In this document: piece after piece, positions 34,318-44,304 of the stretch
Layout: each line of letters begins with the position of its first letter
How positions within the stretch are numbered: position 1 is the first letter of the stretch
Assembly (NCBI GenBank): GCA_036346375.1
Contig: CM070511.1
Span: forward strand, 5,890,001-5,954,000
Length of the DNA stretch: 64,000 bases
Source: Guadua angustifolia
Taxonomy: Eukaryota; Streptophyta; Magnoliopsida; Poales; Poaceae
Direction: 5' to 3'
Position numbers and translations under genes: made by a program
The notes under the pieces: model-generated
What the model was told of the DNA's origin: nothing
The model's input: the letters and a program-made list of their open reading frames with translations, nothing else
Database searches by the model: none

Positions 34318-34539
34318 TCTTTACTATATGAAGCGAGTTTTTTCCCACGTCACTTCATCAAAATTACCCACCTTTGCCACTACTATTTAATTATCCATTT
34401 TTACCACTGTTAGTGCTCTTAATTACCCACTTTTGCCATTGCTCTTTAATTACCCACCTTTGCCATTGTTAGTGCTCTTTGCAAATAAATTTTTTGCCGC
34501 AAATTGAGTTTTCGTTGCAACGTACGGGCACATGACTAG
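34318..34539 (+). mobile_element. Short non-autonomous Helitron B
   Basis: 222 bp, same ends and orientation as Helitron A, inserted between A (34317) and T (34540). Direct-repeat partner of 33776-33999. Confidence 0.8.
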
Positions 34540-36507
34540 TAAAAATAACAGGGGAGACAATAGCACACTTAAATATTTTATCGCCTTTGATTATAAAATT
34601 ATAATAAGTATGAGAAAGAATATATCCTTTGGAACACGCGGGCCCCTTAATTTATACTGAACTAGAGGGTGGCAAATATAATAGATGTGTTCGGACTTCC
34701 GCGTATGTGTCTTCTTGGTGTCTTGGAACTTTTGTGTCCTTTTATCAACCGTGTCGATCGTGTCTTATCATGACAGTTGTTAACCATTCTCGCATGTTCA
34801 GCTAACCTCCTCGAGACAAATTGTCATACCTCCGAGCCTCCGACCAGTGAATGCATGTACACACATTAGTCAGGGAAGTTGGTTCTTACCCTTCACAGTA
34901 CTGGTCAACGATGGGATTATACATATATATGCTGCCACCCGAAGAGTGATTACTTGACAGGGACGGCTCCATTATAATGTGAGAAAATGCAATCTTTGGC
35001 ATTTCAAATATCGCCTTTTCAATTTTTGCCACTCTAAACATCATAATACAATATTTGTCACTATAAACAATTACTACTCACATTTGCCATTTTGCCTAAC
35101 TAATCTCATTTTCTCCTTTTCTAAATTAATTTGGGCACTAGAAATGACAGTTCTACCCTCGCTTCCCTAATAATCAGGATGGCACTGGAAATAATTAATT
35201 GATGCCTCTTAAAACAATTAATAATACAAAGATAAAAGAGGAGCTCTAAAAGGTAAATACAAAGGAAGAATCCATAGGAGTCATGATGAAATTAAACCAA
35301 GCTCTCGTCTACTGTTTGGGTCAATTAATCCTTCCAAATGCATGCATCACCCGGCACGTCCTGACCTGGTAACGTAACAATGACCTTGCCTTCCATCCAA
35401 ATGTGGTGTTGTATCTATCTTTGTAAGAGTTTTAGTAGTACTTTTCAAGAATTAAGTACATGCAAAAAAATGTTACAATTAAGTGGTAATCACTAATCAG
35501 TACTAGCTAATAATTCTTTCATATGTGCATTGTATAGAGCCACATGGAGCACTGTCTCCTGCAATATTGATCCAAAATCACAACATATTCCACAATCACA
35601 GAGGATTAATATATCCCAACTATCAAAACTCAACAACCAGAGCTGAGGAGAGCCAGATTGGAGTGATACAACAATCGCGATAATACGAACATAGTGTGGG
35701 TGGCAAAACATTTTCTCCAACCTGGGCAAAATACAAAATACCAAACATTCAAAAACATGTAAGCACAGCAAGAGCAGCTGCACTGCGATCAACTGATTGG
35801 CATCACCATCACATACATCTCTGCTATAGCCATCTTATTGATCATCATATGCTTGCAACAAATTCAGAACAAGCTAATATTTCTCTCATGGTTGCATCTC
35901 AGTAATACTTCCATAGAAAGAGAAAAAGGCACTACTATTGACCGATACATTGGACTTTCAATATTCGATGTAATGATAGCAGTGATACAAAATGAGTGAA
36001 TTATCTACCATTGTTGCGAACGGTTTGGAAGGACAATTCAAGCCTTTGAGTACAGATCAGAAATAAGAGGATACTCCAAAACCACAAAGAGCTGAATAGT
36101 CCCATATCACAACTATCAAAACTCATATTACCAAAAGGAGAGTACAGAAATCACAATAACATGCCCAATATGCAGCTTCTGTAAAGCATTGCTGAATACA
36201 ACTATTACTTATACACAAAGTAAGTAATATGGGTAAACATTTCCCGTGCCCAAATTAATTAGGGAAGCGAGGGTAGAACTGTCATTTCTAGTGCCCAAAT
36301 TAATTTAGAAAAATAGAAAATGAGATTAGTTAGACAAAATGGCAAATGTGAGAGTGGTAATTGTTTAGAGTGGCAAATATTGTATTACTAGCTCAATGCC
36401 CGTGCGTTGCTACGAAAAATAAATTTGGTAACGAAACATAAAGCTCAAACAACAAGATACCACAACCGTTTCCCAAAACAAAAGGTCACTGAAACAAGAT
36501 TCATCGT

Positions 36508-36612
36508 CTAGCTCGAGTAGCTGAACCCTGAGATCTTGTAGATCCGGATGGTTCCATCAAGATAACCAAAGATAGAGCTGTCTTTGCCGTCTGCACTCCA
36601 GCTCAAGCATGT
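36508..36612 (-). pseudogene. Captured RACK1 C-terminal fragment
   Basis: The minus-strand translation gives the last WD40 repeat and stop of RACK1 (receptor for activated C kinase 1, a ribosome-associated scaffold): LSWSADGK followed by a diverged stretch and then DGTIRIYKISGFSY, two serines and TAG. Known plant RACK1 proteins end with nearly the same residues. Only about 34 codons are present and no upstream RACK1 exon is seen, so it is a fragment near the Helitron 3' end. Confidence 0.85.
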
Positions 36613-37485
36613 GCGATGAGAGCATCGACAAGGTAGTAATGTAAAGTCGATCCCATCCAACGACAAGAGCTAGTAGCATACACTAAATTTATGCTAATTA
36701 AACCGAGCTCATATCGGATAAATATAAACGCCTCAAGAACAAATGCATGAAAATGGTTCATTCTATACAACCGCTAACAGCAGCAAGTATACAACAACCT
36801 CATATCGAAAAATAAACCAACAAAGAACACAAAGCACAAAGGTCACTATGGAAATTGGTAGGAGAAAATGAACATATATGGGGGAATAAAGATCCCAATA
36901 GCATAAACAGAATCTTTTGACCTTTACAAATATTAATACACCTGAATATTGATAGCTAAAATCCTTCTCAAGCATAAGATATAATCGACATCTCATATGC
37001 ACAACCCATTGTTAGACGAAATTACTACAACGACAATGCTAGCAATCTGCTAGCAGAGACATATAGGGCAACAAATTGATGGCACATCAACAAATTGACA
37101 CACACACTCTTTTATAACAAAAATAGCTGGTGGAAACAGAGTATATGAATTCATTACAAGATAAACAAGATTCATTACAAGATAAACAAGCGTATAATAC
37201 TCTACTATCATTAGATATAGGAACCAAAAATGAATATACAACAAAGATAGGGACTGAAATATCATGTCAATCTAGAAGAAATATTATTCATAACCTAAAG
37301 CTACAATAAAACTGTTTCAACAATCTAACAACACTGATAGATTGCCAGCATCAATTTAGAAGGGCAACCAGCTTCAAACAAAAGCATTGAACCACATATA
37401 TTCACGTCACCAGGAAAAAAACATGACTTGAACTGCTACATGGTTATGAACATAAATCAAGTATAGTATTCAAATACAGCACATA
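36613..37485. other. Helitron interior, AT-rich, unassigned
   Basis: About 870 bp with no coding similarity I can recognise; some of it may be intron captured with the RACK1 fragment. Contains a short tandem (attcattacaagataaacaa, twice) near 37150-37190. Confidence 0.4.
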
Positions 37486-37716
37486 GGTCCTGTTTGGTAG
37501 AGCTCCAGATCCTAGCTTCACCTGAGATTTGAAACTTGTAGACTAAAATAAAGTGAATTAAGTTTATATTTTTTGTCTAAAATGTAAACAAGATGATCCA
37601 TCTAAACACTTTTAATGTACTCATAGCTCCAGCTCCACGGATCTGGTAGAGCTAGGGATACCCAGCTCCACCATATCCACTAATCTGGTGGAGCTGAAGC
37701 TCTACCAAACACACCC
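37486..37716. mobile_element. hAT-like MITE inside the Helitron
   Basis: About 231 bp with ends GGTCCTGTTTGGTAGAGCTCC and the inverse ...AGCTCTACCAAACACACCC; subterminal ctccagctccac words recur. No coding capacity. This is a third nesting level (MITE in Helitron in Mutator-like element). Confidence 0.75.
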
Positions 37717-37873
37717 ATAGTATCAACTTCATATCCAAGCCTATCAGTTTGTATACGGCTTGCTTAACAAGACTATTAGTAATTTACGTCTGATATTCTG
37801 ATCGAAAAAGGTTTGGACTTCTGGTGAATTATCATGCATCTTAATTATTAACAATCAAGAGTGGACTAATGTA

Positions 37874-38329
37874 TACCTTATCTTATAGCCAGAAGAATTA
37901 GAGCGCTTGGAGGTTATCCACGTCACCACTTTTGCGAAAAAAACCCTTTTGGAATGTCAAAAATCGCGGTGGCGTACCGAGTGTCCCGAGCGAACAGCCA
38001 GCGAAAGGATGTGCGTTCGCTGCTGCCCGTTTACGCATGCCGTTCATCCTTTTCCGTTCGTTCGAATCGTTGCCGTGTGTTGCTTCGCGTTAGCTACGCT
38101 AACGATTACCTTATCTTATAGCCGGAAGAATTAGAGCGCTTGGAGGCTATCCACGTCACCACTTTTGCGAAAAAACCCTTTTGGAATGTCAGAAATCGCG
38201 GTGGCATCCCGAGCGAATGGCCAGTGAAAGGATGTTCGTTCACTACTGCCCGTTTACGCGTGCCGTTCATCCTTTTCCGTTCATTCGAATCGTTGCCGTG
38301 TGTTCCTTCGTGTTAGCTACGCTAACGAT
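37874..38329. repeat. Tandem duplication, unit 223-233 bp
   Basis: 37874-38106 and 38107-38329 are head-to-tail copies, each beginning taccttatcttatagcc and ending with the hairpin gttagctacgctaac plus gat. They differ by substitutions and a 10-bp deletion. Frames crossing them (37907-38134 and 38181-38798) are not supported as genes. Confidence 0.85.
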
Positions 38330-38856
38330 GGTTGATAACGCGTCATTACTTGCCGCTTCTGCCATTGCTCGTGCCTACAGGCTCCATTCCTTTGCCTCCA
38401 TTTCGCTACTGATGCCCTGCCGTTTCTCGCCGCTACGCGCCGTGGCAGGAGTCCTTGCGCTGTCAGCCCACCTCGCCCACTCCACCCTTGGCCCTTACCC
38501 CGAGACACCCTCATCTTGTTCGCGCCATCGACTCTGGTATGTCCCGCCGTTCATTGCTCTCGCGTGCACCGTCGACGCCCGGTCGTCGCCTCCATGCGCT
38601 CCGCCCCCATCTGGTTTTGCTCCGTACCTTCGTTTTCGTTCTTCCTCGTTTTCCCCTTCTTCGTTCCGGTTATTTCTTTTACTAATGGTTGCTGCTATTG
38701 TTGCTTTCCGTTCATTCTCCTTTTTCTGTGCCTACCAGCAATCCGCCGCTACCCCCTCGGTTGTTACTCTCGCTTGTTTAAACGAAAACGAAGCATAAAA
38801 GATATTGGGATTTAAGGAGAGGAAGCAGGGTTGACCTATCTGGATTTAAGACGCAC

Positions 38857-38955
38857 CTGGAAGAGGATGGTGAGGTGAGCGAGCGACGTGGTGCAGGTCT
38901 TGCTGACGGCGCCGGCAACGCCGTCGGTGAGGAGGTGGGGCAACGTCCTGAGCTG
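38857..38955 (-). pseudogene. Captured mitochondrial carrier (SLC25-type) exon fragment
   Basis: Minus-strand translation contains LRTLPHLL, then GVAGAVSKTC and LTILFQ, matching the start of the first carrier repeat of a plant mitochondrial carrier, and ends CAG/GTGCGT (donor at 38856-38851), a canonical exon end. The usual acidic/proline signature after KTC is altered (TSLAH), and an in-frame stop lies upstream. It is a first-exon fragment carried by the Helitron. Confidence 0.78.
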
Positions 38956-39551
38956 CGGCGGGTGGTGGTGCAATGTGCGTCATGATTCTTGTTGCCGCGC
39001 CGAGTACCTCACATGGCCGTGGCGGCGCCATTGCATCGTTGCGGCGCCATTGCTCATCGTTATGGCGGCCATCCCAACCGTCGTCTCTCTCGCATCCGCC
39101 CCTCCTCGTCTTCCCTCACGCCACCACCTCTACAATGTGGATTCTAGTGGGATTGACCAGATCGTGGCCTTGCTGGAGGATAAATGCAGATTGCGAGAAC
39201 ATGGCTTAGGGTTTGGGTTTTTTTTATTTTGTCCTCTTCGGGAGTTGGCTGGGGCGCGAATAAAGACGCAGAGACCGGTCGGGTGAGGGTAAAATGGAAT
39301 GACTGGGGAGAAAGAGATGCCTCAATGCACGGGCGAAAAAAAGATCAGATCGGTTTTTTTCGTTGGGCCGGTTCGGTTTTTTTTATGATTCAGAGGTGGG
39401 TTGGTGATGAAGAATGGACGTGACATCACCAACTCAAAATTAGAAGTAGTAGAGATGATGTTTAGAGCGGTAAAAATTGAAGAGGCAATGTTTGAAGTGG
39501 CAAAGATTGCATTTTCTCTTATAATGTAGCAAATCCAGGAAGAAGCGCTAC

Positions 39552-40110
39552 AAACCAGTGGTGGAGCCAAAAAGTTCCAAAGAGAGGGGCTTAAAAAAGA
39601 GACATCCAAAATCAATTAGTATGACTATCGATATATTGTAAAATAGTTGAAATTTAAATTGTATACAATATAAGTATGTAACTATGAAAGGAGAAAATTG
39701 TACCATTCATTGCTTTAAAAGAGTTAACAGTTGATATTTATGAGTTTTCATGTTCTGAAAATGTTGTAAGATATCTTCCATATCTATCTTTATAAACACA
39801 TCTCGCTCAATGTAGCATACCATAAGATCATTCAACCAGTCATCACTTATCTTATTGCGCAAATCTGTCTTAATAATCTTCATTGCCGAGAAAGCCCTTT
39901 CAACTGTAACTATGTCTACAAGTAAAATTAGTGCCAATTCAATCAGTCTATAGATCAATGGATAAACCGCCTTCTGTGCTACGCGGTATGGGCCTTGGCG
40001 ATCCGCGCAGTTTTGCCGTACGAGATGGACGTCACACGCTCCTAGAAGCTTTTTTGCTGTGCTGGCGGGGTGGGCTCCAGCCCCACCATTGCCTCCGCCT
40101 ATGCTACAAA
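39552..40110 (-). mobile_element. hAT transposon remnant
   Basis: Left end cagtggtggagcc-like sequence at about 39558 and a right-hand segment ggtgggctccagccccaccattgcc near 40069-40093 resemble hAT termini of the CAGTGG.GGAGCC type. It encloses the C-terminal part of a hAT transposase (next entry). Ends are approximate. Confidence 0.6.
39707..39976 (-). pseudogene. hAT transposase C-terminal dimerisation domain
   Basis: The minus-strand frame contains YPLIYRLIELALILLV, then TVERAFSAMKIIKTDLRNK and DDWLNDLMVCYIERDVF, the conserved hAT-family dimerisation region found in zinc-finger MYM1-like transposases of plants. Only about 85 codons remain; the N-terminal catalytic core is missing, so it is a remnant. 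Confidence 0.85.
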
Positions 40111-40891
40111 TAGCAAAGTCAATTGTGCTCCTGCAGGCACGATGTGATCAGATCATATGTGATTTTATATGTCTGTAGTATAGTATAATCCTATGATCAT
40201 GCATTGTATTGTATCTTAGTAGAAGCTATGTAACCATGAACGTAGTTACTAAAGCTAATTTGATTGATAAGACTATGTCTAGCGTTCTACCTTAGAGAAA
40301 GTGGAGGTGTATAGGTACCATCAATAGTTTCACTGTTACCCTTAGCTGTGATTTAGATGTCACTTACCGACACGAGTTGTATTATTTGTTTAGATATAGT
40401 TCGTGTAGAATTTGGTTATGTTTACACTTTATATAGAGCAAGTTCTCATCTTTTGCTTTACGTTGAAAACACTACATTAGATTAATGTCTATTCCTAGAA
40501 AAATAGGACAAATTGTGAAAATGATAGAATATACCTGCTGTATAGGATTTCTTACCTCACCTATCTTGCCCTCTATAGCTACTAGTAGCACATCTTACTT
40601 TATTACATGATCAGCTTCTCTTATATGTAGTAAAATCCTTAAGCTTGAAAGGAATAAAATTGTGAATTGCATGCTTGACATTATAAATGATATATTAGAA
40701 ATAATTATTGAAAAATATGTTCTTAATATACACTAAGCCTCGTTTAACCACATAGGTTATGTGTCCTTGTTCTTAATTTGTGCACTAATACCTAGTAGGC
40801 AATAGGGGAAAATGGATTTCCGAGCAGCACATGAATAAATGGAATTTATATGCCTTATACCGATCTCTGAAGAATTGTTTAGCCTAAGGAA
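40111..40891. other. Intergenic, no feature seen
   Basis: AT-rich single-copy-looking sequence without a supported frame or repeat structure. Confidence 0.4.
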
Positions 40892-40900
40892 ATATTATAA

Positions 40901-41844
40901 GGAAAAAGTGTCGAATTGGTCCTCCAACTATACCCGCTAGACCACTTTGGTCCCTAAACAACAATACGGACTTGCGGCGTCCTTCAACTCCCAAAACCGT
41001 GCTGATTAGTCCTTTGACCGATCAAATGGCGGTTTTGGCCCTGCAACAACACTATCAGATTTTTAAACAATTTTACAAGCTTGATAATGATCATAAAATT
41101 TATGGTACCATTATTAGTAGTTTAGGATCATACATAAAAATTTTAAAAATAATTTAACATCATTTATTATCTTTAAAAATCAAAAACAGAATAGACATAA
41201 TTGGGACAGTAAACTTGCTAGATTTTTCTAAATTTTCTTGAGTGTGATCATTATCTAAAATTTTTATGAAAGATTAAGAATTTCCTCAGTACCATACTAT
41301 AAAAGTTTCAAAAAATTTCAACTTTATTTGTTTTCTCAATAAAATCTTTCAATCCAGTAAGCACTAAACTTAATTTGTTGTATTATATTTCAAAAATCAA
41401 ACAGAGAAAGAACATAAAGTTGAAATTTTTTAAAAATTTTGTAAAATGGTACTGAGGAAATTATTAATCTGTCATAAAAATTTTAAATAATAATCACACT
41501 CGAGAAAATTTAGAAAAATCTAACAATTTACTGTCCCAATTATGTCCATTCTATTTTTGATTTTTTAAAGATAACAAATGATGTTAAATTATTTTTAAAT
41601 TTTTTTTATATGATCCTAAACTACAGATAATGGTACCATAAATTTTTCAGATCATTATCAAGCTTGTAAAAATTTTTAAAAATCTGACAGTGTTGCTGTG
41701 TGGGCTAAAACCACCATTTGACTGGTCAAAGGACGAACTGTGCACGGTTTTGGGAGTTGAAGGACGTCGCAAGTCCGGTATTGCTGTTTAGGGACCAAAG
41801 TGGTCCAGCGGGTATAGTTGGAGGACCAATTCGGCACTTTTTCC
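40901..41844. mobile_element. Foldback Mutator-like element (944 bp, arms about 435 bp)
   Basis: Perfect 9-bp duplications ATATTATAA at 40892-40900 and 41845-41853 flank an element beginning GGAAAAAGTG and ending CACTTTTTCC. Almost the whole element is an inverted repeat with a loop of about 70 bp (41336-41405). The arms differ by scattered substitutions and small indels. No transposase. Transcripts would fold into a long hairpin. Confidence 0.93.
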
Positions 41845-41853
41845 ATATTATAA

Positions 41854-42200
41854 TGCTCGAACAAGTACAAAATAACATGCACCATTAGGCTTGAACTCTA
41901 TATGATTCCACCATTAATTATCACATTGTTCTTATTTAAGAACTTTGTAAGTAGAAAGTTACAGCATATATATTTGGTTTCATGCCAAATAAAATTGTAC
42001 TCTAGTAGAAGTATGATTGCAATTTATTCGTATATGGTATCTTTGTTGATTCAAAGCAAATGAATGAATTAGCACAAGCTATCACTAGATTTTTTTTATG
42101 GATGTTGTGAAAAGAGTGAGGAACTTGGGCATGAGAGGTAAATTTGATATGAAGAAGCATAAGGAAAATGTGAAAACAAGAACCATGGAAAGCAGATTGT
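41854..42200. other. Intergenic, no feature seen
   Basis: About 350 bp of AT-rich sequence; no supported gene. Confidence 0.4.
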
Positions 42201-42203
42201 TAT

Positions 42204-43605
42204 CACTACTAGAAAAATGCACATCAGTAGCGGTTTGTAACTGCTATCAGTGGCGGTTTTTGAACTGCCACTGATATAGTGCCATTGATAATCGGGGATT
42301 ATCATTATCAGTGGTGGTTCTAGCCAAAAATCGCCACTAATAATATGATGAACCGCCACTGATAATATTATCATTAGCGTTTTTTGGCTAGCTAGCAGTT
42401 TAAAAACACTAAATTAAGGGGACTTCCTAAGAGATCACTAATTCTAATACTACTTTCACCCAAAAAACATCACACAAGAACTTCCTAGGAGGTCACCCAT
42501 CCTATTACTACTCTTGTCCAAGCACGTTCTTATAAGATCCAGTACTTTAGTGGTGGTATGATCATATCTGATATATAATGCGTTCCTCCTCCCCTTAACT
42601 CCGTGAAGCACCCGAACACTGATTTCCAATTATTTCAAATTTGCAAACTATAGAGGTAATTAGCAAAATTTAAAACTTTCAAATTTATTTTCCATACTTT
42701 TGACTATTAATTATGCTTGCAATATATGTGCCATTATTATTAATGAAACTTATAAAAACAATAACTTTTGACTCGTACCTTTGATTTTGGTGTTCTTGTG
42801 TTTTCCGAAATCATCACACGATGAGCTCTCCAATTATATTCTTTTGGGCACCGATTCTAATTTTCAAATACGAAATCCAAGCACTTTGTTAAAATAGCTA
42901 TAACTTTTGACTCGTAACTCCGATTGGGGTATTCTTTGGCTCGTTGGAAAGATAGCAAAAATTAGATGGTTGGATCCTGATGTTTTGTGCAAGTGCGCGC
43001 GGTGACGGAATTCTAAAAAAAGGTCTTTTACGGCCTCAAAATAGCCTCCGAAGTTTTGAATCTGTTTCGGTCGTTCTTTTCAATTATTGCAAATGGAATA
43101 TTAGTTCCAATTATTTCAAATGTAATATTATTTAATTTCAATTCTTTCAAATTAGAAGGCAGGAGAGGTAATTATCAATATCTAAAATTTCCTATTTTTT
43201 TATTATTTGGGGTGGTTTCAAATTAAAATTGCCACAGATAATATTATCAGTGGCAGTTTTAGCCAAAAATTGCCATAGATGCTCACATTATCAGTGGCGT
43301 TTTTGGCTAAAACCGTCACAGATACTCACATTATCAGTGATGGTTTTAGCCAAAAATCGCCACAGATACTCACATTATCAGTGGAGGTTTTTGTCTAAAA
43401 CCGTCACAGATGTATTTGTGACGGTTCCAAAGAAAAACCGCCACTGATAATGCATTATTTGTGACGGTTCTAAATAAAAACCATCACAAATAGTCTTCCC
43501 ACTATTTTTTTTAAAAAACCACCACTGATAATGCTATTTGTGATGATTCCAGAAAAAACACCATAAATAGATAGAGTGTCATCTATATGCTGTTTTGTAG
43601 TAGTA
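42204..43605. mobile_element. Non-autonomous CACTA element
   Basis: Starts CACTACTAGAAAAATG and ends TTTTGTAGTAGTA (last base changed from the expected G), flanked by TAT at 42201-42203 and 43606-43608, the 3-bp duplication typical of CACTA. Subterminal repeats like cagtggcggtttt and gccacagata cluster at 42220-42380 and 43215-43560. No transposase. The middle carries 5S rRNA-derived sequence. Confidence 0.88.
42419..42570 (-). pseudogene. 5S rRNA-derived sequence inside the CACTA element (one partial, one near-full copy)
   Basis: On the minus strand 42570-42473 reads like plant 5S rRNA: near its 5' end atgatcataccaccactaaag, then a degenerate A-box, a gap of about 12-20 nt, then GCTTGGACAAGAGTAGTA and AGGATGGGTGACCTCCTAGG, i.e. 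a nearly intact internal C-box region. A second, more degraded piece at 42463-42419 repeats the 3' part. Degeneracy and the internal deletion argue against a working 5S gene. Confidence 0.85.
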
Positions 43606-43608
43606 TAT

Positions 43609-44304
43609 TCTAGGATAAAGCCAGAAGCATAATTATGCCCAAAGCAATTAATAGTCTAAATCATTTGAGAGAAATATATTGCATAACGATTGTCATTATC
43701 TAGTAGATACGAAGAATGTTGTTAATGGCTATTATCCTTGTAGTCCATGATAGGGCTCTGTCACAGTGCAAGAAGTGCTGCTACTCTCCGCTGCGAAAGA
43801 AGCACACTGCATCGCCATTTACATCTATATTATTTGCAAGGAGCAAACATAACTCCCAAATAAAAAGATGATGACTTATTGGATTGTAACAATCCTAAAT
43901 GATCTAGTTTGGTCATATTTATTTTGGCATTATAAATAGAAATCAGGCATATTGTTTATCACCCACTTGTCATATCCCTGTACAATAATTAATTAACATG
44001 ATGGAGAATAATGAATCATTTTGGGTGATTCAACTATGTTTGTGTTCTTCAAGAAAATCTAAAATTTTCATGCAGATTAGTTATGGTCAATTTTTATGTT
44101 CCAACATTTTATCTATGTTCTTGTAGAGCATCCTATAAATTTATATTATGAACATATTACTTGTGACCATAGAAAATATGTTACATAATTATAAATTTTA
44201 AGCTTAATTATTCAACTAGTTTAAATATGGTACGAGTAATTAGATCAAAATATTTGGCAATAATAAAAGATGCTAGACTAGAAAGTAATTATGCTAACTA
44301 CGTA
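43609..44304. other. Intergenic, no feature seen
   Basis: AT-rich; no coding frame or repeat structure I can support. Confidence 0.4.

Larger units (their letters stand above)
36388..39455 (-). mobile_element. Helitron (3.07 kb) carrying captured gene fragments
   Basis: Minus-strand 5' end TCTCTACTACTTCTAATT at 39455 and 3' end ...GCAACGCACGGGCATTGAGCTAG at 36388, inserted between A and T of the host sequence catcA/Taatac. The uninterrupted target can be read in the left TIR of the surrounding Mutator-like element (catcataatac near 35040-35050), so both ends are defined exactly. No Rep/helicase is present. Contains fragments matching RACK1 and a mitochondrial carrier, a hAT-like MITE, a 233-bp tandem duplication and GC-rich segments at about 38330-38800 and 38990-39290 of unknown origin. 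Confidence 0.9.
34981..39518. mobile_element. Non-autonomous Mutator-like element, split by a Helitron
   Basis: Flanked by perfect 9-bp duplications TTATAATGT (34972-34980 and 39519-39527). Terminal inverted repeats of about 195 bp begin GAGAAAATGC; the left one is 34981-35175. The right one is in two parts, 39456-39518 and 36255-36387, because a Helitron sits inside it. Without the Helitron the element is about 1.47 kb. The interior (35176-36254) shows no recognisable transposase; a 99-codon frame at 35493-35792 (-) has no family I know. Confidence 0.92.

Noticed and set aside
38181..38798. 205-codon plus-strand frame
   Set aside because: It runs across a tandem duplication within the Helitron and changes frame between units; no recognisable domain.
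42473..42570. Possible functional 5S rRNA gene
   Set aside because: Internal deletion between A-box and C-box, many substitutions, and location inside a transposon.
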